Shown in pieces: positions 11,071 to 23,440 of a stretch of DNA of 64,000 bases. Position 1 is the stretch's first letter. Each line of letters begins with the position of its first letter. The stretch lies in assembly GCA_011109175.1 (NCBI GenBank), contig RDEW01000087.1, positions 1 to 64,000 of the forward strand, in the 5' to 3' direction. This DNA is from Dicyema japonicum (lineage: Eukaryota > Dicyemida > Rhombozoa > Dicyemidae). Below the pieces are notes generated by a model that worked only from the letters and a program-made list of their open reading frames with translations, was not told where the DNA came from and ran no database searches. The position numbers and the translations under genes are program-made.

Positions 11071-11423
11071 GATTCTATGTTGCTTTCAATTGTAATAATG
11101 CTCACACAATTAAGTACATCGATTTACTTGTTTATACTATGAAATTAAAAAGGTGGATTTATTAAAGAAAATACTGTTTAATTTTAGAAAGATTCTTGAG
11201 ACTTGGAAAAGTTTAATTACTTGTGTCGGTCGTGTATTGTACACATTAAAAATACCAGCAATGTTAGAGAACAAAGACTTTTAATGACTATTTTTTATCA
11301 ATTAGTTTCCAGCTATTTCATTTTATTTATTCTATTTCGCACATACTACCATTTAATAAATAGAACATTAACCAAATCTAATGTTCAAATAAGGCAGTCT
11401 ATTAATTCAATTTATTATTAATT

Positions 11424-12492
11424 TTAATAACATTGATTAATCAGATTAGTATTCCAATGACTAATCCGAAGGTTCACTGTCACTAACCAACACATTTCCC
11501 TCATTGGCAAAGAAAGCAGTGTCTTGTGACCAATTGACAAACATATTACTAACCTTATTAATGTACAACACACACTAACCTTACCACTACACAACTCTCT
11601 CTCACATACTGTCGACACTAAACTAATCACTTCCAATATTCCCTCACTTACTATACTTACTCTTATTGGTTCCCCTTCCCCCATTATTACCAATTTCACT
11701 GATTCGTTGAATAAATCCCCAAACCACAGAATGGGCTGCATATTATCATACACAACCTTAATATCCCTCACATTCAGAGTCACTGATGTATCTTCCCCAG
11801 ACCAGTTGTACTCCTCAAAATCTGAACAGTTTAAAATCACTTCAGTTTGCAGTAAATCACTGTATTTCACTAACAAAAAGCTACCAGAAATACCACAAGC
11901 GTTGTTTTTAAAGACAATGTGAGATGCCGAACAAATACAAGTGATTTCATTAGTGTAGTTGTCAAAACTGGAAAGAGTCTGCAACAACACACGACATGAC
12001 ACACTAAAACTGACTAAAAAGCCCGCCAAATCTATTGTTGGAGAAATAGGCTTGCCATCAAAAATGCAAAACTTAAACAGTTTAGTGGAACCTATTTAAA
12101 AAAAATACTGCTACCTGATGTGTACTCAATTTGGAAAGACAAGTCATACTGAGTGACCTCAAATTGAATGTCCACGATATTTTTGTCTAAGTTTTTGAGG
12201 GATTTAATGAAGACCATTAAAGTCTACAATAACACACCAAATACCTTAGAAGGAATTATAATATTATTTTCCCGAATATTTGAAGTAATAAAAGAACTAA
12301 AAAAGTTTTGAGACAATTCAGCTGAGACATATACAGTCTTTGAATTATTGACGGTAATCAAGGTTATCTTATTTGAATTATTAATTTGAACTTCTGTGCC
12401 AACCTTCATTAATAAAATGCACAATTTTTCAAATACTTAGATTAATATTATATAACACCTTTTACGTTATATTGCGGAATAACACAGTCCAT
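11424..12492 (-). CDS. RAD9: Checkpoint clamp subunit RAD9
   Basis: RAD9 forms the 9-1-1 sliding clamp with RAD1 and HUS1 at damaged DNA in the nucleus. Three GT-AG segments close the frame: 12,436-12,458 (23 nt), 12,224-12,244 (21 nt) and 12,092-12,114 (23 nt). Exons of 34, 191, 109 and 668 nt sum to 334 codons including the stop. The N-terminus reads MDCVIPQYNVKVFEKLCILL, then MKVGTEVQINNS and ITLITVNNSKTVYVS, aligning with the start of animal RAD9 (G-D-E-L ... T-V-N-S-S-R-S-A-Y). A TLMVFIKSLKNLDKNIVDI block matches the RSLxxLEKxVE region. The second half has LLQTEVILNCSDFEEYNW and SVTLNVRDIKVV, matching RAD9's second PCNA-like domain. The last ~50 residues are unassigned. I see no lesion. 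Confidence 0.7.
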
Positions 12493-12599
12493 GCTTTATT
12501 TGGCGCGTATTTTAATTTAAATATTAATTATTATTATTATTAAATGAGTTAATATATTAATTTAGCATTAAATGAACAGTAATTTCTGGGTGGTCGTAA

Positions 12600-13130
12600 G
12601 CTTAATCCGCTCTAGCTTTTCACACAAGTGCAGTTAAAAATATCGATTGACAAAGGCTTTTGATTTAGTGTCAAGAAAGATTCTTTCTTAGAAGATTATC
12701 CAAACGAGGATTTCTGGAAGACTCAAACTCTGTCGGCCAATTTCTTAGCTGGCAGAGGAGACTTATTTGCCCTAAATATACAAGATCGTTTTTTCCAAAA
12801 TCTCTTCTCTAAAAATCCTAGAAGTAATCTTAGATATGCACATGTGCTTATCTCTATATGTTCTGACAAAGAAGATTGATCTACTGAAAAGCCTTTCATG
12901 GCTATGGGTTCTTTGCTGGATCGTGTCTGGATCACTTAGATATTACGGTTTTTGAAATTTTCATTTTCAAGGTTGAGTTAGAGGCGTAGTTCTTGTTTTT
13001 TAATACGGTTATCAAGGGAGAAAAGTAATTATTCTGAAAAATCAGTCGTCTTGAAAAGATCTTTATAAAGTATGGTGGTTAAACAAAAGCATGGGGTTCG
13101 GGTCTCCGATGTAGACTTAGTATCTGCTTA
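12600..13130 (+). pseudogene. LINE reverse transcriptase fragment
   Basis: A plus-strand frame at about 12,647 gives TKAFDLVSRKIL, the block around the first catalytic aspartate of LINE reverse transcriptases. Beyond it only scattered open stretches remain. Confidence 0.4.
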
Positions 13131-13759
13131 AGACAATTTGTAGAAGTGGCTGACTCCAATATGGAGAAAAGGTATTAGGATCGGTTGGTGGTAAATTCCC
13201 CTAAGAGTATGAGAATGATTGTCAGGATAAGTTAAAATAATGTCATGATGTTTTATTAAAAATAATAAGTTTTTGAAAGAATGTTATATTTGAATGATTT
13301 GTGTCTAAATCAAGCCAAAGTGTTAACACTATAATAGAAAATAATCACGCAAAGGAAAAACTATGTATCATAAAAACTTTCTAAGATTGCCATTTTCAAT
13401 TGTTGTGCTGTTTGTTATCATACTGGCATTAACTTTTACAAATGCTCCTTTAAACCTAATATGGTAGATGTTAGAAAGACATGAGATTATAATTCTGTCC
13501 CGAATATGCCTTGAAATAAAGGATGAAAAAATGCATGAGGCGCTCACTTTCACGCATCATTTCTGATGGTCCAATAATATTTCCAACCGATTAGTCGTTT
13601 GCATGGTTTCTTCATATAAGGGCATATTGAAGAAATGGGCAATGTGAACTTGTAACAAATAATAAATGACGTAATAATGACGACTAAGCTTAAATAAACA
13701 AAAGATATCCCACATGCACTCATTTAACTGATTAGTATTTGTTACAATATTTCACTTTA

Positions 13760-14491
13760 CTATAAATGATGATAAGTTAATGTGTGTCTTTCTGTTCTGT
13801 AGTCGCAGTTTATATACTTTTTCTCATGTCCAGCCGCCACGTAGTGACTGTTGGTGGTGATCTGCTGTATATTATCTATGGGATCTCCATCCACTGTGTA
13901 CAGTCTGCTTTAGTAGTAAATATTACTTTCTCACAGCCCCAGAACGCAGTTTCATTTCATAGCTGATAACATCCAGGGATAAATCCAAGTCCTTCAACAT
14001 GGCTCCTCTAAGGATTACTTTGGTTGGGCCTCTTATATTATTTCCATTTTCATGAACACTGAAAGTAAAACCAAACACAAACTAAATGAGAATTGGGAAT
14101 TGGTCCTGCTTAAAACGACTTTTGATAGTCGTGTACTTTTGGAAATACTAGGGAGTTGTTTCACTACTGGCACGTGACTATGGACAGGTTCGATTGGGTA
14201 ACTTGTTTTTATTACATCCATTTACTTTATTCTTATTAGTTTGGAAGTATTTGATGCCACGTAAGCCTTTCCATTCTCTATTTCTGATAGCATTTGGACT
14301 GAATGTCCGTTAATGGGAGTCATCAGTCTTCTAATGCATCCCCAAATTGGTTGAACTTTGTCGGTTACATCATTTAGTGAATAGAATATTGCTTTTTTTT
14401 GCCGGGAGTTGATTACTATTTTGTGGGAGTAGAATGGATCTCCGTTTCTGAATACTACTATTCTTTTCGATGGCACAATCTGTTTTGACAT
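13760..14491 (-). CDS. Doublecortin-domain protein, two DCX repeats
   Basis: DCX domains bind and stabilise microtubules. Three short introns close the frame: 14,202-14,225 (24 nt, contains the stop TAA that ends the raw frame), 14,059-14,078 (20 nt) and 13,905-13,926 (22 nt, with CTACTAA as a branch-point-like motif). Exons of 266, 123, 132 and 145 nt make 221 residues. DCX1 is about residues 8-92: KRIVVFRNGDPFYSHKIVI, the DDVT-type NDVTDKV, RRLMTPINGHSV and ENGKAYVA, with the join giving SKLIRINYP where the family has K-F-K-K-L-x-Y. DCX2 is about 128-210: VHENGNNIRGPTKVILRG, then GAVRKLYTVDGDP formed exactly across the 22-nt intron, and HYVAAGHEK. The 20-nt intron is the least certain. Confidence 0.8.
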
Positions 14492-14499
14492 ATTTTTAC

Positions 14500-15236
14500 T
14501 TTATTTATAATTACCATGACATTATTTTATTATTATTTTTGGATTTAATTTTTATTTTAATTAATAAAATATTCTTTCAATTTAATAATATTTTCTCTTT
14601 TCCTATTTCCTTCATAATTTAAGTTCATTTCTCGGTGTATCCGGGGTTATTATTATTATTTAGAAGGAGCAGTTCAATCAGTCTGTTTTCATGTGATCCA
14701 TCTGTCCTAGGTGGCTTCCAGTGTCTCAAAGGATTATTTATACTCGCAGAACTGCAAAAACTGGATTTTACTTTTCTCTGATTGGGAATTGACTTGTCTC
14801 ATTGTCTATGAATAATTCATTAACTTCTTTTTCGATGTATAGTGTTGTCATAAATCGTGTCAGAGTATTTAATTAATTAAGGAAACACATTTCATATTGT
14901 AATAAATTATTTTTTCTGATTTAACAAATATAATTGATTTATTCATTAAATGTGTTAAAGAACTGTCATAATCAATCAATTATATAACAGAATATCCAAT
15001 TTATGGGAAATATAACTTTTGGTTCTACACTTAATTAAAATATGTCACATGACCGACCACCTACATGGGCACTGATTACATTTTGTGGTTCATATCCTTG
15101 AACCTAGAACTAATTTTAATCAAAATTAAATTAAGTTTTATTAAAATTAAAACAATTCATTTACGAACTTCATTGCAGGTTTATTATAAAATGGTCTGAC
15201 AAATCTATTATAATTATTAAAATACCAACATACTGT
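14500..15236. repeat. AT-rich region with an orphan LINE 3' arm
   Basis: TTTCTCGGTGTATCCGGGGT at about 14,635-14,654 is the 3' arm and end of the hairpin-tailed LINE. Its 5' arm is not recognisable. After an ATT repeat, 14,660-14,840 again resembles the 4380-4640 LINE end (CATGTGATCCATCTGTCC), as if two 3' ends were joined head to tail. The remainder shows nothing. Confidence 0.45.
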
Positions 15237-18200
15237 TTTTTTTGGTGAGGTGGTGACGTGCCTCGTTTCTTGATTGGATCGCAATGAGAAAAATGTCTAA
15301 AAGGCAATGGATACAAAGGGATGCATCTCGTCTAAAAGTCCTTACGTTCAATGCTAGAGGCTTATCTACGACCTGGTCGAGGAAGATTCTCTGTGATGAC
15401 CTGGAGAGATACGACGTATCTATTGGGTGTCTACAAGAGACGAAAGTTACTTGTAGCCTTGATGAAAACTTTGGCGAATTATATGTCAGCCGAGCGACTC
15501 AAACATTATGGACTTGGATTTGCCATCCACTCAAAGTTGACAAGTGCAGTCCACCGTATATGGAGTGTGAATGACAGGATCTGTGTTTATACAAATCCGG
15601 CTAAACGACTTACCTCCTTCGAAGAGCTTTCTGACAATTTTAAATGTTTATGCGCCACACACTGCGAAGTATCCGACAGAACTAGACGACTTCTATTCAA
15701 CACTGTTACGGACGTACAACGAATATGAGTCGTCATCACTAATACTCATTGCTGGGATTTGAATGCAAAAGTCGGGATGAAGAATAACCCGGATGATGTT
15801 TTCTTGGGAGAACATGGACGTGGAATAAGAAATTTACCCGGGACAATACTTGGTCACTGTATGGCAAACAACCTTTTCCTATGCAATACTGCATTTACGC
15901 ATCCTGCCTGCCACAAAACTACGTGGATGGGGAAGCGAAGGAACTCAGAAGGAAAGCTGGTCCAATATACAACCAAATCGATTATGTCATATGCCGGGCT
16001 AAAGACAAACACCTTCTAGTAAACGCACGTTCATATGAAGGTTCGACGACTGTCAGCGACCACAAGATGGTTATTGCGACCTTCACCCTGAAAAAACATG
16101 CCATTAAATACAGGAATGCAAAAAATCACGAATTTGAGAAAATCAGAGGCGACTACGCGACTGAAAGGCTGATTTCTCAACCGGAGACTACTGAGAGATA
16201 TCAACAATACATTCAGACTAATTTGCAGGACGTATTGGTGGATACCACGCTAGAAGACGCCTGGAAACGCACAAAGGACACCATCAACGAAGCTGCTGAA
16301 GCATGTCTTGGCAAAAGGGAGAATAGTAAAATGCACCTGAAGGCTATTCATCCAGATGTTCCTGAGCTTGCGAAAAGTCTAAAAGAAATAAATATGAGAA
16401 AATCAATTGCCACTGACGCTAATACGATAGAAGCCCTTCAAGGCGAAAGGCAACGTGTCAGAAGAAAAATAAAGGGTCGGAACAAGAAGCTTTTCATAGA
16501 AGAAATAGCTTCCTGTATAGAAGAAGTAAACAAAGTGAAAAACAACGCACAGGTGTACGTCGCTGCCCGTTTGCTGCGGCGAACAAACCGAAGTCGACTA
16601 ACCATAAAAGACGAGAACGGTAAGCTGACACTGAACACCAAAGAAAAACTGAAGCCATCGCGGCTCACTTTGAGAAGCTTTTCAACATCAAAACTATAGA
16701 AATCCAGTCATTTGATCGAAGGCCAAGACCCCTGGAGATACCAATCACGGCCGAGGAAATCAAAACGGCCTGCCGAAAACTCAAAAATAACAGAAGCCCC
16801 GGACCAAATGCGATAAACCCAGAATTACTGAAATACGGCCCTGACCTCCTTTTTGAAAAAATCGCTACACTACTAAATGAATTGTTTTCAACTAACTCAA
16901 CTCTACCTCTGAGTACGGGACTACTAATCCCCATACAAAAAACTAACAAAAACAGAGGACCGCTCGAAAATTTGCGACCCATCATACTACTAAATTCATT
17001 ACGCAAAGTCTTGGCAAACATTGTGCTTGAACGAATAAAAGGACCTGCTTACAAATACCTACCAGATAGTCAAAGTGGTTTTCGAGAAGGGAGATCCACA
17101 GCTGATGCGGTCTGGAGTCACAGATGGAGGTGTGCAACATATCAAAGATACCTTAACGCCACCAATATTTTGGGAATTGACTATCAAGAGTTTTTGATAC
17201 GGTTAACAGGAACAAGTTAATGGGGTACTGAGCGGATTGTTTGATGAGTTGAGTCTAAGGATGATCCGAATTCTACTTTCTAACACTGAGCTCCTTGTGA
17301 GAGTCGGAAAAACCTATTCAAGAAAATTTGAAACAAATACGGGCACTCCACAAGGAGATTCTCTTTCTCCTCTACTATTCACAATTTATTTGGAAGCCGC
17401 TATGAGGGAACTTAGACCGTTATACCAAGGAAAGAAGGAATCTACGCGGACGATGTAGACCTAATTTCTGAAGACAAAGAGGTCCTGGAAAACCTATTAG
17501 AAAAAGCACCAGATGTACTAGGGAAATGGTTTCTTACTGTGAACAGAGAAAAAACAGAATTCACAGAGATAAGAAGGATGAGTAACGTCCTAGAAGAGAA
17601 GTGGCGACAAGTAAAATATTCAGTTCACTTATGGGAGAAAGCGAAGATATTTTACGTAGGAAAACTCTAGCCAATGCTGCGTTATATAAACTGAAGAATT
17701 TATGGCTCAATCAAAACACGAAAATGAGAATCCTACTATACGACTCATTCATAAAACCCGTACTTTTATATAACGCTGGAACTTGGCGACCTCATCAGCG
17801 GATATGAAAAAACTAGACTCGTTCCACAGAGGTCAGCTGAGAAAAATAACAGGAACTACTTGGCCTACGAGAATATCTAGGAATGCTTTATATAAGAGAT
17901 GCAGCACTAGACCTATCAGCTTAGAAGTGCTGGAATCCCGATGGAAGCTCTTCGGACACGTGCTGAGGATGGAATTAACTTCCCCACCGAACATATCTAT
18001 GGAAACATACTATGTTAGCTAAGAAGGCCGCTATCGGGGAAGACCAAGAACAACACTGCCAATAGTCTTACAAAAAGACCTGGTCAGTATAAAAAAAAAT
18101 CTAACAAATGCCGACGACCTGGACAGCATGAGAGCCTTGGCTAGGAACAGGGGAGCATGGAAAAGGATGACATCTAACCTTGTTTCTTTTGCTGCACATG

Positions 18201-18250
18201 CGGGGCTATAATTAGTATGGCTCTTGTGAAGTGCTTAAATAAATAATAAT
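15237..18250 (+). mobile_element. RTE-like LINE, full length, frameshifted (copy 1)
   Basis: Both ends match the copy at 60,155-63,018: a 5' start GGTGAGGTGGTGACGTGCCT and a 3' end GCGGGGCTATAAT ... GTGAAGTGCTTAAATAAATA. Order of domains: AP endonuclease (15,330-16,090: LTFNARGLSTTW, GCLQETKV, the GDxNAKVG-type NAKVGMKN, GRGIRN, NTAFTHPACHKTTW, YNQIDYVICR), linker, reverse transcriptase (16,690-17,560: NNRSPGPNAINPELLKY, ENLRPIILLNSLRK, SQSGFREGRSTADAVW, GTPQGDSLSPLLFTIYLE, YADDVDLISED), and the C-terminal NAGTW ... FHRGQLRKITG ... FGHVLRM region. At least five frameshifts or stops make it inactive. The catalytic YADD is kept, but part of the block before GTPQG is rearranged. Confidence 0.9.
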
Positions 18251-18605
18251 ACTGTAAATGTTAATGACTGTTAAGATCCATTCGGTGAGACACAAACGGT
18301 TCAGTCTCTCCGATTTACCGTCGTTTTTCACGTATAGCTCTCCCATTGCATTTATGGTGATTGGGGATCTTAGAAATATAAGGTCTTCATTGTGTGTGGA
18401 AGTAATTCCAGGCAGTAAATTCGCGAAAAATGACAAAGCTTTTGAATACTTCTCTTCTGAAAGTCCACAATTGTAGATTTCGCATTTAGTGTAATTTAAT
18501 TCCAGTCCAGTTTCTGACAGTGCTGGAATTATTACCTCCAAATCCTGGAAAATAGTATCTGGGGAGTCTTCCAAGGACCACAGCATCCAGATATCATAGG
18601 TTGAG
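18212..18605 (-). pseudogene. Non-LTR reverse transcriptase fragment
   Basis: A minus-strand open frame of 124 codons contains EVIIPALSETGLELNYTKCE, then FFANLLPGITSTHNEDLIFL and LRSPI, the region after the catalytic motif in one group of LINE reverse transcriptases. It abuts the 3' end of the RTE-like LINE. It is a fragment. Confidence 0.6.
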
Positions 18606-18839
18606 GGCGATCGTGGAGGTTTAAGTAATGTATATCTAAGGAAAAACTGAAAGCACCTGCTGGGAGTGTATCCCAGGAACCTCTGAAAAAAAGCATCAGA
18701 GAAATAGCATAGAAAAATTACCTGCTAAGCGACGAGTGCAGTTTAGTGAATTTGCTAAAAGTTGTAGATCAGGCCCCTAAAAGATAGTTAACCAACATCT
18801 GTTATCGGAAACATGGAATAAATTAAAATGATCATTGCC

Positions 18840-19860
18840 TAGGAATTAGTGAGCATGGTAAGCCCGAAATTCCACCGGAAATTGATTAAGCGAGAAATCA
18901 AATAACATAAATTTCCTGGAAAGCTTGGCCAGAAAGTTGAACTCAAGAAATGATGATTGTTAAAGTTCCTTGGCACATCTGGAAGATTGTGATGAAAATA
19001 ATAATCTAAAAACTAAAAAGGTCCACAGAACCACAATACCATGTCTTACATAATCAATTACCTGTATTAAGATTGAGCTCATTAAGATTGGATGACCTAG
19101 ATTGAGGAGCCTGGAGTCATCGCAAACAAGATTATGCTTAATAGACCGGATACTATACTGAAAAGGAGGTACATCTCACCACAAATTAAAAGATATTCTA
19201 AGTGGGTGACAACTAATATGGAAATCTCTCTAATATTATAGAAGGTGGTCATAAAAGTTGTCAAACAAAGTAACAGACCATGAAGATCTCTTTAATTTAC
19301 TTATAAAAATAATTTACCAAATCGTTTTCCGGAAGGTCGATCCTAGTATAATGCTGGAAAGAACTGCTATTTTAAGAAAAGAGGCTTATATGATTTATTT
19401 CATCTAAGCTCCAAGTTACTTCAAATGTTATTGATTATCACGTGTTTTTACACCTCAATGGTTTTGATAATATAATCCACAAAGTCGTAAGTATTCATAG
19501 TACAAGGTGCCAAGATAGTAGATGAGATATATGAAAAATACCTAAAAGGAAGAAACTCCAAGTTAGAAAGGAAGATATATTTCGAGCGTGATAGCATTGG
19601 ATAGAAAAGTCCCGAAAGGATAATTCTCAGCCCTTTGCTATTCAACATGTTGATGGTCGGTTTCCCGTCTCCAACAATTACATATATCGTGATGACTTGT
19701 TACTACTACATACCAAGATTGAGAAATTGGCGCTGTCTCAAAGGTTAAAAGAATCAAGAAAAATCAAACTCAATAAAGTTTTTTTGAACGGTACAGAAAA
19801 TGGTAGTCCAATCACTGTTGCAGAGTCCTTGGAGTGATAGGTTCATACCTACATTGGTTT
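18840..19860 (+). pseudogene. Decayed LINE reverse transcriptase
   Basis: Plus-strand frames at 19,456 (NGFDNIIHKVVSIHS) and 19,660-19,830 (the YxDD-like YRDDLLLLHTKIEKLALSQR followed by IKLNKVFLNGTE) are in the expected order for a reverse transcriptase palm. Frameshifts occur throughout. 18,600-19,300 is too degraded to read. Confidence 0.4.
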
Positions 19861-19906
19861 CCATAGATGTTACTATTAAATACAATATTTGAATATTGTA
19901 ATATAT

Positions 19907-20436
19907 TTATAATGAATTGATAGACTCTGCAGTAATATAATAAAATACTTGTGAATTTGTTCTGCATTTTGATAGACAAATATCAAAATATGTGTTTGAC
20001 AGAGCAATACTCTTTAAAACACTGTCTTTGAGTGATGACAAACTTATAATAGAGTTATTTCCAAGACAACAAGACAGACATTCTTCCAATAGTGTAAAGC
20101 ATTTGTTCCTACAATCCACCTGTAAACAGCTATCACTCACAAAATTCCTGATTATACAACCTTTAATATAAATACAACCAACCCTTGTGATTGACAGTGA
20201 ATAGTCTTCCAATATATATTCTGTTATTTGACAGATTACCCTCATTTATTATTAAATTTAATCTCTTTATTGCTTTATTTCTATCAAAACCTTTGTATTT
20301 CTATAAATGTGTTATTAATGACTACCATAATGTCAGTAATAGATAGTATTAGTATAATATTGGTTATTATTATACAAATCGAGAATAATGCCTTTCTGTA
20401 TATTCGCAATCTTATTGGACCACAAAAAATTATCAT
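19907..20436 (-). CDS. SPRING1: SPRING1-like (C12orf49) Golgi membrane protein
   Basis: SPRING1 is a Golgi type II membrane protein needed for site-1 protease/SREBP signalling in animals. ATG at 20,436; removing 20,241-20,290 (50 nt, GTTTTGATAG...AAATGAG) joins exons of 146 and 334 nt into 159 residues. The N-terminus has a basic patch and one membrane segment (RLRIYRKALFSI then CIIITNIILILSI), like the family. The cysteine-rich lumenal part aligns closely at the C-terminus: CFTLLEECLSCCLGNN (family: C-S-A-Y-E-Y-C-V-S-C-C) and FDICLSKCRTNSQ (family: F-E-L-C-L-A-K-C-R-T-S-S-Q). It is shorter than the human protein (about 205 residues), mainly in the stem. The intron is longer than others here and its ends are less sure. 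Confidence 0.75.
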
Positions 20437-20499
20437 TTATTTTATATTTTAATTATTATTTTTATTATAATAATTATTATAAATAAAAATTTTATGATA

Positions 20500-20985
20500 A
20501 GGTCTCCACTATAGGATGCGGGCATTGAGCACACTATGTGAGTTACATAGCACCTTGAATCCCCTGAGCTCTATGGTATGGTCGTTACTCCAGCTGGCCT
20601 ATTCCATCATCTCTGTCAAGACCGATTTCTGTATTTATTATTTTTGTTTATTTAATTGTATTTATTCGTGCACCATGTCTATTTGCCTCTCCGAAAATGA
20701 TAGATCTATGGAAGTTAGCGGAATTCGCAGTGTTTCACAGTAGTCTCCTACAAGTTGATGAGGCTGGAGTTATTTAACTAACCAACTAAGCTATATGTAA
20801 GTGGATCAGGTTCACGTCTAATTAATTTTTTAATGGGAAACTTGGGAGTTATTATTTACCTATCTAATTTGATATTCTCTTGGTTTTCGACAAGAATATA
20901 CATTTGAGAATCGTGCTATGCTCTATACCTATACAAGACATTCGGCTTAGTATTAAGAATGAATTTCAGTATATTTTTCAAACTT
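20500..20985. other. Unassigned stretch
   Basis: A plus-strand frame at 20,516-20,743 exists but looks like chance. No repeat partner was found in the window. Confidence 0.3.
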
Positions 20986-21215
20986 GAATCTCTGCAAATT
21001 TAAATCCCGACTATCTAACTTTATTTAAGTTAGAGGGGACGTATTTACATTACATATTCAATATTAATCTTCGAGTTCTTCCAAATGGTGTTCCTCAAGG
21101 ATTATCGCTATTATTCACTTTATTTTTTGACTTCCCTAAACCGGGAGGTGACAACGATATCTTCATTGTTTGGTTGATAAGATCGTCCTGTAATCACAGA
21201 ATATGGACATCCATA
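20985..21215 (+). pseudogene. Jockey/CR1-like reverse transcriptase fragment
   Basis: One frame reads INLRVLPNGVPQGLSLLFTL then FFDFPKPGGDN, the P-N-G-V-P-Q-G-S block just before the catalytic YADD. It is on the opposite strand to the adjacent element at 21,257-22,790. Confidence 0.55.
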
Positions 21216-21256
21216 GAATTCAAAATCACCTGATCAGTTAAAATTTAATCAGTTGA

Positions 21257-22790
21257 TATTATTATTACCCCCAGGATCATTCGGTCAAAGAGAAAGAAAT
21301 AAAAGTTCTCATCTAACTAAGTGATCCCAGACCGACAAAGGTGAGGACATCTAACTAAGACCGACATCTAACTAAGTGATCCTCAATGAGGAAGAACGTG
21401 ACATTTGCATTGCCCATGAAGGACTTGCATACATCATCGTTGGTCGGATAAATTGTTTGTAAATCGTGGCAAGGACACCAGTTTGGTCTCTAAGTGTTTT
21501 TGAGAGTACTTTTAAAATTCTCATTTTTTTCAGAGCAGAAGTTATTTTGTTTTCAACATGCCGGATAAAGGTGAGTCCCTGATCAAAGGTTACTCCCAGA
21601 ATCTTCGTTTTTTGTTAATAGAGATAACTTCGTTCTTCATAAAGACTTTTGGTTCGATACAGAGCTGTCTTTTGTAGGTGGTAGACAGTGTGACAAAGGA
21701 CTTTGCTGCTGATGTGTCGAGTCTCCGCTTCGAGAGCCATAGTTCCAGGTTGTCGAGCATTTGTTGAGCCAACTGAGTCGCTGATTGAATGCTTCTGTTC
21801 TTGGAAGCAAGAATGATATCGTCGGCATAGGAGAGGATTAGACAGTTTTCATTACAGGTTTGTGGCATGTCGTTTATGTAGAGATTGAAGAGTTGGGGTG
21901 ATAGTGGGGAGCCTTGAGGGACTCCATTTGGGAAATAGCGAGATCTTGATTTGATGTTGTTGCAGAGTACTTGTGCTCGTCTTCCATTTAGGAAGTTTCC
22001 AAGCCAAAGTTTCAGGTTCGGATGGATGTTGGTTTCGTATATTTTCTTTGTAAGGAGTTTCCTAGGGACTGAGTCGAACGCTTTTGTGATGTCCACGGAT
22101 ATAAGTACTGTCCTCTGATGGGATTTGGGGGAGTTAAATCCTTCCGCAATGAATTGTGTGAGGGTTGTAAGGTGTGTTGTTGTCGAATGGTTGTCCCGGA
22201 ATCCGTGCTGGGTCGGAGGTATTGAGATTGAGTCTTGTATTTTTTCCAAAACAAGCCTTTCAAGAATCCTTGAGACCGGACTTAGAATAGATATTGAGCG
22301 ATAGGAAGATGGTTCATCTATTGGTTTGTTGGGTTTTCGGATAGGTCTGATTAGAGACTTCTTCCATATTTTATGGATTGTATTTGTGTTAATGGATAGG
22401 TTGAATATATAGGCTAATAGTTTCAGGGCTCGATGGCCTAGGTGCTTCAGTTCACATGTGGTTTGCAGGAATACTTGGTGTTCTTTTGATAACTTCCTGT
22501 AGGATATAGATGTGTAATACTTTAACAGAGTGTCTGATTTTATGTATACTTCGACTTTTCTCTCTGGGGAGGGTCTTTTGATGTTTTTGACCACACTTCC
22601 ACACTCTCTGCATTGGGGGGTTTTTGTAGAGAGCTTTCGATAGTCTCGTCCATCTATTTGCATTTTCTGTCTTTATGTTGTTGTCGATCTCTCTGTTCAA
22701 TTCTCGTATTTTCCTGATGTTCTCTTCTGTTGCCGATTTTACCATCTTTAGATTATTTCGTTCTCTGATCAGATGTTTCGTCGTTGTGTT
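21257..22790 (-). pseudogene. Jockey/CR1-like LINE, RT to 3' hairpin
   Basis: A 357-codon minus frame (22,663-21,590) carries reverse transcriptase blocks in order: IWKKSLIRPIRKPNKPI, YRSISILSPVSRILERLV, QHGFRDNHSTTTHLTTLTQF, VSVDITKAFDSVPRKLL-type SVDITKAFDSVPRK, PNGVPQGSPLSPQLFNLYIN, and SYADDIILAS with both catalytic aspartates. The frame breaks at 21,590. The rest of the 3' part is eroded and ends with the hairpin tail (GGATCA at 21,274-21,279, TGATCC at 21,322-21,327). Frames at 22,452-22,745 continue upstream toward the endonuclease, which is missing. This is the best-preserved reverse transcriptase domain of this family in the window. Confidence 0.85.
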
Positions 22791-22913
22791 AAAACGTTTT
22801 GATGACGTTGGTCAGTTGGTATTGCACTCTAATAATGGAAAAACAGTTTCGACGTACAATTTGAAAAATAAGTCTGCTATTAAAAAATATAAATCTTAAG
22901 GGTGCGCTGCCTT

Positions 22914-22933
22914 AAAAAGGTTAAGAACCACTG
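22914..22933 (-). repeat. hAT terminal inverted repeat, solo
   Basis: The minus strand reads CAGTGGTTCTTAACCTTTTT, a canonical hAT end. The element would extend to the left, where only about 130 bp of non-coding sequence is recognisable before the LINE. Confidence 0.55.
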
Positions 22934-23440
22934 ACCTAGATTGACTGCACTACCACACTAAAGTTCATCATTTTACTTTTCATCCCTGAAGAAGAAGACT
23001 GTGAAAACGAACATCATACAATTCACATTGCTTCTCGTTGCCATTAAGTTTTAAAAATAGTTTATTTGGAAGTCAAATTTTCCTAAAACAATTTTTAATC
23101 TTTCTCCCACATTCTAATCGCATAATTTCAGGGAAACTTGTGATTTAGGTAATATATCTGGATATAGGAATAAGGTTAATAGTTGTTAATTAAGCTATAT
23201 TCAGTTCCCACTGTATGAAACCCATTTTGTAGTTATCACGAACGGTCATATTTGCTGGGAACCCCTCCAATGATGTAAAAAAAGAATCCTTTTTGGATGC
23301 AGGTAAGGATTTGTGGATCTCCTGAAAGGGTGGACCAACAAACGCATCTCATGAAAATTTTGATAGTTAAAGTAACTCCCAATAAGAACATCCACTTATA
23401 AAAACTACATAAAACAGAATGAACAAATGAAACAACAAAA
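22934..23440. other. Intergenic, nothing recognised
   Basis: Downstream flank of CHORDC1. No coding frame or repeat match was seen. Confidence 0.4.
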
